Below, piece by piece: positions 28,193 through 35,697 of a DNA stretch of 41,843 bases. The stretch is from Jiangella ureilytica. Lineage in GTDB: Bacteria > Actinomycetota > Actinomycetes > Jiangellales > Jiangellaceae. Position numbers and translations under genes: made by a program. Within the stretch, counting starts at the first letter, position 1. Every line of letters starts with the position of its first letter. The DNA lies in assembly GCF_004348545.1 (NCBI RefSeq), contig NZ_SMKL01000054.1, positions 1-41,843 of the forward strand. The letters are read 5' to 3'. The notes under the pieces are model-generated. The model saw only the letters and a program-made list of their open reading frames with translations, did no database searches and was not told the origin of the DNA.

Positions 28193-28615
28193 TCACCACC
28201 GGGGCGGGTCGTAGACGAGCACCGTCCGGGCCACCACGTCGTGGACGGCGAGCGTGCGGCGGCTGACCAGCAGCCACAGCACCCCGATGGGGAAGACGAC
28301 GCAGACCAGCGCCCGCACGAGCGCGCGCAGCGGACCGGGCGGCCGCGCCGCCGCGGTGACGACGCGCAGGCCGAGCACCAGCTGGCCCGGCGTGCGCCCG
28401 GTGAGCGTCCAGCTCGCGGTCAGGTAGATCAGGACCAGCACCGAGTGGCCCACGCCGAGCGCCCAGCCGGGCAGTGGCGGGAGCGCGAACGGCGGCCCGT
28501 CGACGGTGTAGCGGATTCCGCTGAGCACGATGCCGGCCAGCGCGGACGCGGCGGCGACGAGGGCGACGTCGACCAGGGCCGCGGCGCACCGCGACACCAG
28601 ACCGGCGCCGGTCAC
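28193..28615 (-). CDS. RDD family membrane protein
   Basis: A protein of 140 aa, GTG start overlapping the stop of the nonapeptide-repeat gene by 4 nt (GTGA). Residues LVSRCAAALVDVALVAAASALAG contain the conserved Arg and Asp of RDD domains; the SWTLTGRTPGQLVLGLRVV segment is the second conserved block. Three or so membrane helices. RDD proteins may be Na+/H+-type transporters or accessory membrane proteins; here it forms a coupled pair with the upstream gene. Confidence 0.88.
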   Translation of the reverse strand: MTGAGLVSRCAAALVDVALVAAASALAGIVLSGIRYTVDGPPFALPPLPGWALGVGHSVLVLIYLTASWTLTGRTPGQLVLGLRVVTAAARPPGPLRALVRALVCVVFPIGVLWLLVSRRTLAVHDVVARTVLVYDPPRW

Positions 28616-29514
28616 GGTGGCGCTCGTCCGGGTTCCGACGGCGCCGGCACGGATCCGTCGCGGGGCGGGCGGCGCAGCACGACGCGGTCGACGAAGCCGT
28701 TGATCGCGCGGTCGGCGCCGGCGCTGCGCGAGCGCACGGCGTCGACGGTCTCGGCGGCCATGCCGGTGCTGGACTCGCGAACGATCCGGCCCAGGTCGAC
28801 GTCGTCGAGCACCTGCTCGACCAGCACCGGGATGTCCAGCCGCGCGATGAGGGCGTCCAGGTCGACGCGGCCCACGACGGCGTCGACGTCGAGCCGCGCG
28901 ACGACGGCGTCCAGATCGACCTGCGCGACGAGAGCGTCGAGGTCGACCTTGGCGACGACGGCGTCCAGGTCGATCCGGTCGAGGACGGCGTCGACGTCGG
29001 TCGCCGCGACGGCGCGGGCCACCGACCGCTGCCAGGCCGATCGCAGGAGCAGGGCCGCCTCACGCTCGTTCCGGCGCTGCTCGACGCGGCCGACCCGGGC
29101 CAGCCGGTCGATGCGCCCCGCCAGCCGGCTCCGGCCCGCGACGGCCGTGCCCGCCCGGACGGCGATCGTGGCGGCGGCCTCGACCGGCAGCGCGGCGGCC
29201 GCGGCGACATCGAGGGCGCGGCGGCTCGTGACGGCGGCCAGGCCGAGGGCCGCCTCGCCCAGCCGGGCGGCCGCGAGCCGCACGACCGCGGCCGTCTCGT
29301 CGTGCCCACCCGGCGCCGGTGGTGCCGGCGGGGCATCCCATCCGTCCGGCGTGCGGTGGTGCCCGCCCAGCCGCGTGGGCACGTCCGTCGCCGCACGGAG
29401 CGCCAGCCCGGCCGCGCCGGCGACCACGCGCCCGGCCCGCCCGGCGGCCCGCAGGACCAGCGGCCGGCCGGTGCCCGCCGTCCCGTTCCCGCCCATCGCG
29501 CCACCTCGCCTCAC
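28612..29514 (-). CDS. Nonapeptide-repeat protein coupled to an RDD gene (unknown function)
   Basis: A protein of 300 aa that I do not recognise as a named family. The N-terminal 170 residues are Ala/Arg-rich. Residues 172-245 are seven to eight copies of a nine-residue unit of the type D-L-D-A-V-V-A-R-V, with an alternating acidic/hydrophobic pattern. GTG 29514 overlaps the upstream stop by 4 nt, as does the next gene pair; an ATG six codons later (29496) with AGGTGG is an alternative start. Coupling to RDD suggests the two proteins work at the membrane together (inference). Confidence 0.75.
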   Translation of the reverse strand: MRRGGAMGGNGTAGTGRPLVLRAAGRAGRVVAGAAGLALRAATDVPTRLGGHHRTPDGWDAPPAPPAPGGHDETAAVVRLAAARLGEAALGLAAVTSRRALDVAAAAALPVEAAATIAVRAGTAVAGRSRLAGRIDRLARVGRVEQRRNEREAALLLRSAWQRSVARAVAATDVDAVLDRIDLDAVVAKVDLDALVAQVDLDAVVARLDVDAVVGRVDLDALIARLDIPVLVEQVLDDVDLGRIVRESSTGMAAETVDAVRSRSAGADRAINGFVDRVVLRRPPRDGSVPAPSEPGRAPP

Positions 29515-31598
29515 GGCCAGGCTCCCGCGGGCACGTCGGGCCGGGCCTCACCCGGCTCAGGTGATCCGGCCCGCACGCGCAGATCGAGGTAGAGGTAGCC
29601 GAGGACGATCGCCACGAACGGGATGGCCACCACGTACACCAGAGCGGTGATGAGGTTGATGACGTCGAACGAGCCGTCGGACACCAGCAGCAGGACGACC
29701 CCGACCAGCGGGCCGGTGATCGCGCCCAGCCCCACGACCAGCGCGGCGACCGCCGTCGTGCGCCACCAGTGACCGCGCACCACGTCTCGGCTGCGCCGGA
29801 TCGCGTCGCCGGTGGAACGGTCCTCCATCATGACGGCCTGGACGGCGAAGCCGTTGCGGACGGCGTAGATGAGCGCCAGCGGGGCCGTGAACACGAAGAT
29901 CAGCAGCGCCCAACAGACCACCACCAGCCGCGCCGCCACCAGGGCCAGTGGCCGGAGATGCCGTCTGACCTCGCCGTACGCGGACAGCACGGTGACCGGC
30001 CGGCCGGCGTCGAGGTCGTGCAGCGCCTGCGCGACGGCCGCGACGACGCAGAAGTAGGCCAGCAGCGAGATGGCCCCGCCGAGCAGGACCACGACGAACA
30101 CCGTCGCCGCGTTCTGATCGCCGTCGGTGTCGACCAGCGACGTCAGCTCGCCCGCCTCGACCAGTACCCACTGCAGCCCGGCCGCCAGCAGCATGACCGG
30201 CACGTACACCAGCCCGATGCCGGTGAACAGCAGCGGGTGCCGACCGTACATGCGCCGGGAGGCGCCGAGAATGCGGCCCCAGCTGCGCCGCTGGGCGACG
30301 GGGTACGGGTCGCTCGGCGTCCAGGTGGTCCGGGTCGCGATGACGACGATCGCGAGGACGGCGCCGGCGAGCAGCAGCAGGACGGCGGCCGGGTTGCGGA
30401 TCAGCTGGAGCAGCAGGTTCGAGCCGGCCTCGACGACGCCGCAGAACGCGCCTGTCGCGCTGGGGCCCAGCGACGAGCCCAGCGGCACCGTCGCGCTGGA
30501 GTCACGCCAGCTGGTCTCGGACCAGCGGATCGGGGCGGTCCACTGATACTTCATGTTCGGGCCGGTGGGACCGTTGTAGAAGGCCTCCTGGCGTTCGCCC
30601 CAGCGGCCATCGAAGCCCAGCCACGGGTAGCCGGCCAGATAGTCGTCGGTGTCGGTGGGGACCGCCTCGGTCCGCAGATCCCCCAGCTCGGTGTGCGGGC
30701 CGTTCGTGTCGTCGCAGCCGACGCCGGCCGCCGAGCTCGCACCCAGGTACAGGGCGTCGCCGAAGAAGTTGGCGTGCGACCCCTCGGCCGGGTACACCAC
30801 CGGATGCGTGCCGTCGACGATCTCGAGCTTGTCGTCGCCCCACAGGGCCCGCTCGGCGCTGGCGTGCTGGCTGTAGCCGACGCTCGTGGGCTCGACGTCG
30901 AGGGCCTCCACCGCGTCCGGGGCGTCGATGATCAGCTGGATCATCTCCCAGTCGCCCTCGTGCAGGTTGTTGAAGTCGTTGTAGACGTAGAAGAACCAGT
31001 ACTGCACCGCGACGTGGCCGGGACGGGCCGGGTCCGTGACCACGCGGCCGTACACCGTCGGCGCCGTGCCCTCGCTGATCTGCCGGCTCCACTGCTCGTA
31101 GCCGCACCCCGGGTCGAGCGCGTCGCCCGGGAAGTCCAGGTGGTACTCGAGCAGGCCGGTCTCGATGCGGTCCGCGCCCGGCGCGATCTCGACCAGGTCG
31201 TTCGACGTCCACGGCCCGCGCAGGGCGACGCCGTCGTTGTCCATGACGACGTCGACGCTCACCGGCAGGTACGGCTCGCCGTCGCGGCATGGCTCGAGCT
31301 GCTCGCGCACGCGCACGACCGGCGCGTACCGCTCGATCAGCTGCTCGGAGGCGGTGTCCTGCTCGGGCGTGCTCGGCTCGGGCGGCGGGACGTCCTCGTC
31401 CTCGGGTGGCGGGGGCAGCTCGGGCGAGGCTCCGAGGACGGTGCCGGCCGCCGCCACGGGGGCAGCATCCACCGCACTCGCCTGCTGCGCCGGAACCGCC
31501 GTGGCGGCCACAGCCAGCAGGGCCACGAGAGCCGCGACCATGGGCGCCCCCTGGGTCCGGGTCGCGACGGCGTCGCTCCACCACCGAACTGTGATCAC
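29511..31598 (-). CDS. Exported Vps62-like domain fused to a multi-helix membrane domain
   Basis: A protein of 695 aa. A signal-like segment (about 20-45) leads to a Pro/Glu-rich linker (58-82) and a Vps62-type domain at about 85-360, recognised from WFFYVYNDFNNLHEGDWEMI with HEGDWE at 213-218, and YPAEGSHANFF at 269-279. A membrane helix (403-422) then leads to a C-terminal domain with about five to six helices, like the YciC/GPDPase membrane-domain group. The Vps62 part would face outward. GTG 31598 gives Arg residues ahead of the hydrophobic stretch; the ATG at 31541 with GGGGG upstream is an alternative. Function unknown. Confidence 0.75.
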   Translation of the reverse strand: MITVRWWSDAVATRTQGAPMVAALVALLAVAATAVPAQQASAVDAAPVAAAGTVLGASPELPPPPEDEDVPPPEPSTPEQDTASEQLIERYAPVVRVREQLEPCRDGEPYLPVSVDVVMDNDGVALRGPWTSNDLVEIAPGADRIETGLLEYHLDFPGDALDPGCGYEQWSRQISEGTAPTVYGRVVTDPARPGHVAVQYWFFYVYNDFNNLHEGDWEMIQLIIDAPDAVEALDVEPTSVGYSQHASAERALWGDDKLEIVDGTHPVVYPAEGSHANFFGDALYLGASSAAGVGCDDTNGPHTELGDLRTEAVPTDTDDYLAGYPWLGFDGRWGERQEAFYNGPTGPNMKYQWTAPIRWSETSWRDSSATVPLGSSLGPSATGAFCGVVEAGSNLLLQLIRNPAAVLLLLAGAVLAIVVIATRTTWTPSDPYPVAQRRSWGRILGASRRMYGRHPLLFTGIGLVYVPVMLLAAGLQWVLVEAGELTSLVDTDGDQNAATVFVVVLLGGAISLLAYFCVVAAVAQALHDLDAGRPVTVLSAYGEVRRHLRPLALVAARLVVVCWALLIFVFTAPLALIYAVRNGFAVQAVMMEDRSTGDAIRRSRDVVRGHWWRTTAVAALVVGLGAITGPLVGVVLLLVSDGSFDVINLITALVYVVAIPFVAIVLGYLYLDLRVRAGSPEPGEARPDVPAGAWP

Positions 31599-31695
31599 CT
31601 TAGCCCCGTCCGGACCCGCCGGACGGGATCTCGCCGCGATCGGCGCCGTCGACTCGATTCGAGATGATCACGTTCACCACCGAATCCCCTGCCAC

Positions 31696-31715
31696 ACCAG
31701 GCCTGCAGGCCTGGT
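31696..31715. promoter_or_regulatory. Perfect 20-bp palindrome with an extra half-site
   Basis: Each half is ACCAGGCCTG, meeting in a perfect dyad. The right half-site GCCTGGT (31709-31715) recurs exactly 20 bp downstream at 31729-31735, two helical turns away. It lies in the 195-bp gap between the recN stop (31794) and the Vps62 gene start, upstream of the accessory block. It could be an operator or a recN terminator; absence of a U tract and the third half-site favour an operator. The rest of the gap shows only a GC-rich stretch with a repeated GGCGGCGCGAC. Confidence 0.5.
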
Positions 31716-31793
31716 AACGCTCGGGTACGCCTGGTGATGGACCCGCCGGACGGAGACGGCGGCGCGACGGCGGCGCGACGGCGGCGGCACGCG

Positions 31794-33536
31794 TCAGCGG
31801 CTGCGCTTCGAGCCGGCCGCGGTCTCGAGCAGCTCCTCGGCGTGCGCCCGCGCGGACGCGGATCCCTCGAGGCCGGCCAGCATGCGCGACAGCTCGTTCA
31901 CCCGGCCGGTCTCGTCGAGCATCTCGACGCCGCTGCTGGTGACGCGGCCGTCGTCGGACTTCACGACCTTGAGGTGCTGGTCGGCGAAGGCCGCGACCTG
32001 CGGCAGGTGTGTCACGACGAGGACCTGCGCGTGCCGGGCCAGCATGGCCAACCGGCGACCGACCTCGACCGCCGCCTTGCCACCCACACCCGCGTCGACC
32101 TCGTCGAACACGAACGTCGGGACCGGATCGGCGCCGGCGAACACGACCTCGATGGCCAGCATGAGCCGGGACAGCTCGCCGCCGGACGCGCCCTTGTCGA
32201 GCGGCCGCGGCTGGGCGCCGTTGTGCCCGGTGAACAGGATCTCGACGTCGTCGACGCCGGTGGGGCCGAAGCCGTCGCGTGGGCGGACCTCGACGACGAT
32301 GCGGGCGTGCGGCATGGCGAGCGCGGTGAGCTCGACGCTGACGTCGTCGGCGAAGCGGGTGGCGGCCTCGGTGCGCGCCTTGGTGATGGTGGCGGCGAGG
32401 TCGCCCAGCTCGGCGAGCAGCGACTCGCGCTCCTGCCCGAGCGTGGCGACGCGGTCGTCGTCGCCGTCGAGCTCGAGCAGCCGGCGCGAGCCCTGTTCGG
32501 CCCAGACGAGGACCTCGTCGATGGTCTCGCCGTACTTGCGGGTCAGGGCGGTGAGCGCGGCGCGGCGTTGTTGCAGCTGGGCGAGCCGCTCGGGGTCGGT
32601 GTCGACGCCGGCGCCGTAGGAGGCGAGGTCGGCAGCGACGTCGCCGACGAGGTAGGCGGCCTCGGCGAGCCGGTCGGCCAGGCCGGCGAGCTCGGGGTCG
32701 TGGTCGCGCTCGGGGTCGAGCGCCTGCCTGGCCTGGGCCAGCAGGCTCATGACGTCGGGCGCGTCGGGGACGGCCTCGTCGCCGGAGAGGCTCTGGTGCG
32801 CCATGACGGCGGCCGTGCGCAGCGCGTCGGCGTGGGCGAGCCGGCTCTCTTCGGCGCGCAGGGCCTCGTCCTCGCCGGGTTGCGGGTCGACGGACTCGAC
32901 CTCGCCCAGGCCGAGGCGCAGCAGGTCGGCCTCTTGGGCGCGCTCGCGGGCCTTGGAGGTGACCTCCTCGAGCTCGGTCTCGACGGCGCGCAGCCGGGCG
33001 TAGCGGGTCGAGTACTCGGCGAGCGGCTCGGCGACGGCGGCGCCGGCGAACCGGTCGAGCGCGGCCAGCTGGCGCGATGTGCGCAGCAGCCGCTGCTGGT
33101 CGCTCTGCCCGTGCACCGCGACCAGGCCGTCGGCCAACTCGGCGAGCAGGCTCACCGGCGCGCTGTGCCCGCCGATGTGGGCGCGGGAGCGGCCCTCGGC
33201 CATGACGGTGCGGCTGAGCAGCAGCTCGACGCGCTCCTTCTTGCTCTTCCCCTTGCCGACGGTGCCGGCGGGCTCGAGCTCGGCGCCGGCCTCGGCGGCC
33301 CGCTCGGCGACCGGGCCGTCGGCGTCGATGGTGACCCGGCCCTCGACGAGGGCGCGGCTGGTGCCGGTGCGGACGGCGCCGGCGTCGGCGCGGCCGCCCA
33401 TGAGCAGGTTGAGGCCGGTCAGCACCATGGTCTTGCCGGCGCCGGTCTCGCCCGTGACGACGGTGAGCCCCGGCCCCAGCTCGAGCTGGGCGTCGTCGAT
33501 GACGCCGAGTCCACGGATACGGATTTCCTCAAGCAC
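31794..33536 (-). CDS. recN: DNA repair protein RecN (SMC-like ATPase)
   Basis: A protein of 580 aa, GTG start. The Walker A motif is GETGAGKT at 29-36, the central part is a long coiled-coil hairpin rich in Glu/Arg/Leu, and the C-terminal half carries the ABC signature (SGGELSRLMLAIE) and Walker B FVFDEVDAGVGG. RecN tethers DNA ends during double-strand break repair. TAGGCT 8 nt before the start suggests a near-leaderless mRNA, with GAGG also available as a ribosome site. It lies 57 bp after nadK. Confidence 0.95.
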   Translation of the reverse strand: MLEEIRIRGLGVIDDAQLELGPGLTVVTGETGAGKTMVLTGLNLLMGGRADAGAVRTGTSRALVEGRVTIDADGPVAERAAEAGAELEPAGTVGKGKSKKERVELLLSRTVMAEGRSRAHIGGHSAPVSLLAELADGLVAVHGQSDQQRLLRTSRQLAALDRFAGAAVAEPLAEYSTRYARLRAVETELEEVTSKARERAQEADLLRLGLGEVESVDPQPGEDEALRAEESRLAHADALRTAAVMAHQSLSGDEAVPDAPDVMSLLAQARQALDPERDHDPELAGLADRLAEAAYLVGDVAADLASYGAGVDTDPERLAQLQQRRAALTALTRKYGETIDEVLVWAEQGSRRLLELDGDDDRVATLGQERESLLAELGDLAATITKARTEAATRFADDVSVELTALAMPHARIVVEVRPRDGFGPTGVDDVEILFTGHNGAQPRPLDKGASGGELSRLMLAIEVVFAGADPVPTFVFDEVDAGVGGKAAVEVGRRLAMLARHAQVLVVTHLPQVAAFADQHLKVVKSDDGRVTSSGVEMLDETGRVNELSRMLAGLEGSASARAHAEELLETAAGSKRSR

Positions 33537-33544
33537 AGGACCTC

Positions 33545-33550
33545 AGCCTA
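33545..33550 (-). promoter_or_regulatory. Predicted -10 box for recN
   Basis: TAGGCT on the minus strand, preceded by GT, 8 nt before the recN GTG in the 57-bp gap after nadK. Confidence 0.35.
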
Positions 33551-33593
33551 ACGGTGGATGTGCGGTTGGTCCGGGATGTCGGCCGCCCGGGTG

Positions 33594-34535
33594 TCACGCG
33601 GGATGCTCCGGGTGGGCGCTGCCCGGCGGCCGGGGCCGGGCGCCCCGCCAGCCCTCGACGGGCAGGGCGAACTTGGCGACCAGGCGCTTGGTGAACGGGG
33701 CCTCGTGCAGCCGCGCGAGCCGGACCGGCTGCGCCCCGCGGCAGACCTCGATGCGGGCGCCGGCGGGCAGCTCGACCGCGCGCCGCCCGTCGCACCACAG
33801 CACCGCGCCGGGCGTGCGGTGCTGGATCGTCACGGCCATGCTCGACGACGGCGACACCACGAGCGGGCGGGCGAACAGGGCGTGCGCGCTGATCGGCACC
33901 ATGAGCAGCGCCGCGACCTCGGGCCACACCACCGGGCCGCCGGCGCTGAACGCGTACGCCGTCGACCCCGTGGGAGTCGCCATGACGACGCCGTCGCAGC
34001 CCCACCGCGACAGCGCCCGCCCGTCGATCTCGGCGACGACGTCGAGCATGCGTTCGCGGCTGGCCTTCTCGACGCTGACCTCGTTGAGCGCCCAGCCGGT
34101 CGCGATCTCGGTGCCGTCGTGGCGCACGGAGACGTCGATGGTCATGCGCTCCTCGACGGTGTAGTCGCGCTTGACGATGTGGTCGACGGTGTACCCGAGA
34201 TCGTCGACCTCGGACTCGGCGAGGAAGCCGACATGGCCGAGGTTGACGCCCAGGATCGGGGTGCCCGTGGGCCTGGCGACCTCGGCGCCGCGCAGGATCG
34301 TGCCGTCGCCGCCGATGACCACGATGAGCTCGCAGCCCTCGGCGGCCAGCGGATCGCCTTCTGCGACGACTGACGCGACCCGGGCGTCGGCCTCGGGGAT
34401 GGGGATGTCGTGGCGCTCGTCTGCCATGACGCGCACGGCGACGCCGGCGTCGCCGAGCTTGTCGATCACCTTGGCGGCGACCTGTCTGGCCTCCTCGCGC
34501 CCAGTGTGGGTGACGAGCAGAACCGTGCGGGTCAT
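33594..34535 (-). CDS. nadK: NAD kinase
   Basis: A protein of 313 aa. The GGDGT motif at 75-79 (VVIGGDGTILRGAE) and the NE-short segment (ALNEVSVEKAS), followed by GCDGVVMATPTGSTAYAFSAGGPVV, are diagnostic. It phosphorylates NAD to NADP. The ATG overlaps the tlyA stop by 4 nt. A basic Pro-rich tail of about 25 residues (from EGWRGARPRPPG) extends past the usual end. Confidence 0.95.
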   Translation of the reverse strand: MTRTVLLVTHTGREEARQVAAKVIDKLGDAGVAVRVMADERHDIPIPEADARVASVVAEGDPLAAEGCELIVVIGGDGTILRGAEVARPTGTPILGVNLGHVGFLAESEVDDLGYTVDHIVKRDYTVEERMTIDVSVRHDGTEIATGWALNEVSVEKASRERMLDVVAEIDGRALSRWGCDGVVMATPTGSTAYAFSAGGPVVWPEVAALLMVPISAHALFARPLVVSPSSSMAVTIQHRTPGAVLWCDGRRAVELPAGARIEVCRGAQPVRLARLHEAPFTKRLVAKFALPVEGWRGARPRPPGSAHPEHPA

Positions 34536-35338
34536 TGCGGGCCTTCCTCTACTGCGCGCTGGACGTCCTCGGGGCGGACCTCGGGTGCGCCGGCGCGCAG
34601 CCAGAGGAAGTACTCGACGTTGCCGGACGGGCCGGGCAGCGGGCTCGCGGTGACACCGCTGACACCGAGGCCGAGCTCGCCGGCCGCCCTGGCGACGTCG
34701 AGGACGGCCTCGGCCCGCAGTGCCGGGTCGCGCACGACCCCGCCCTTGCCGACGCGGTCCTTGCCGACCTCGAACTGCGGCTTCACCATGAGCGCGAAAT
34801 CGGCGTCGGGCCTGCTCACCGCGACCAGCGGGCCGAGCACCAGCCGCAGCGAGATGAACGACAGGTCGCCCACCACGACGGCGACCGGCTCGCCGACCAC
34901 GTCCGGGGTGAGGTCGCGGACGTTGGTGCGGTCATGCACCTCGACGCGTGGGTCCGATCGCAGCGACCACGCCAGCTGCCCGTATCCGACGTCGACCGCC
35001 ACCACGGCCGCCGCCCCCCGCCGCAACAGGACGTCGGTGAAGCCGCCGGTCGACGCGCCGGCGTCGAGGCATCGTCGGCCTGCGACCGTCAGTCCTGCCG
35101 ATTCGAAGGCGTCCAGCGCGCCGGCCAGCTTGTGCCCGCCGCGCGAGACGTACTCGTCGCCCTCGGCCGGCTCGGTCACCAGGACCGCGTCGGCCGGGTC
35201 GACCGCCGTGGCCGGTTTCGTCGCGACCCGCCCGCTGATCAGAACCCTGCCGTCGCCGACGAGCGTGGCCGCGTGCTCGCGCGAGCGGGCCAGCCCACGG
35301 CGGACCAGCTCCGCGTCGAGGCGTCGTCTGGGTGGCAC
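34532..35338 (-). CDS. tlyA: TlyA-type rRNA 2'-O-methyltransferase
   Basis: A protein of 268 aa with GTG start. The N-terminal S4 RNA-binding domain is seen in RRRLDAELVRRGLARSREHA and LISGRVATKPA. The FtsJ-like methyltransferase domain has CLDAGASTGGFTDVLL (SAM-binding) and KPQFEVGKDRVGKGGVVRDP. In mycobacteria TlyA methylates the 2'-OH of cytidines in 16S and 23S rRNA and is needed for capreomycin sensitivity. It sits 7 nt after the small acidic gene, in the conserved Rv1693-Rv1696 order. Confidence 0.93.
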   Translation of the reverse strand: MPPRRRLDAELVRRGLARSREHAATLVGDGRVLISGRVATKPATAVDPADAVLVTEPAEGDEYVSRGGHKLAGALDAFESAGLTVAGRRCLDAGASTGGFTDVLLRRGAAAVVAVDVGYGQLAWSLRSDPRVEVHDRTNVRDLTPDVVGEPVAVVVGDLSFISLRLVLGPLVAVSRPDADFALMVKPQFEVGKDRVGKGGVVRDPALRAEAVLDVARAAGELGLGVSGVTASPLPGPSGNVEYFLWLRAGAPEVRPEDVQRAVEEGPQ

Positions 35339-35345
35339 CGGCAGG

Positions 35346-35684
35346 TCAGCCTTCGCCGCCGTCGGGACCCGCGTCGCCCGCGTCGCGTGTGGCGGCTGCG
35401 TCGCCGGCGTCAGCCGCGTCGCCCGCGTCGCGCGCGTCAGCTGGGTCGCCCGCGTCGCCCGCGTCAGCCGCGTCAGCCGCGTCAGCCGCGTCGGCTGCGT
35501 CGCCGGCGTCAGCCGCGTCGTCGGCGTCGGGTTCGCCGGTCAGGCGGTCCTGCAGTACCTGATGGACCCGCTCGAACACAGCCGCGTGCTCGTGCACCGG
35601 CAGCCCTTCGAGCGTGTCGAGCGTGCGCACCGCCTCGTCCACCTGTGCGTCCCCGGCGCCGCCGTCGTCCGTCAGTTCCCGCAT
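35346..35684 (-). CDS. Small acidic Rv1693-like protein with Asp/Ala repeat tail
   Basis: A protein of 112 aa. The first 50 residues, including EAVRTLDTLEGLPVHEHAAVF and ERVHQVLQDRL, look like the small conserved protein found between the HAD gene and tlyA in actinobacteria (Rv1693 position). The remaining half is an expansion of D-A-A-D-A-G-type units, almost only Asp, Ala and Gly. The ATG at 35684 is 7 nt after a TAGCGT box; the open frame extends 17 codons further without support. Function unknown. Confidence 0.75.
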   Translation of the reverse strand: MRELTDDGGAGDAQVDEAVRTLDTLEGLPVHEHAAVFERVHQVLQDRLTGEPDADDAADAGDAADAADAADAADAGDAGDPADARDAGDAADAGDAAATRDAGDAGPDGGEG

Positions 35685-35691
35685 GGCAGTA

Positions 35692-35697
35692 ACGCTA
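35692..35697 (-). promoter_or_regulatory. Predicted -10 box for a leaderless Rv1693-like/tlyA transcript
   Basis: TAGCGT (minus strand) lies 7 nt before the ATG. Its first three bases are also the TAG stop codon of the HAD gene, so the promoter is embedded at the end of the upstream gene. Confidence 0.4.
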
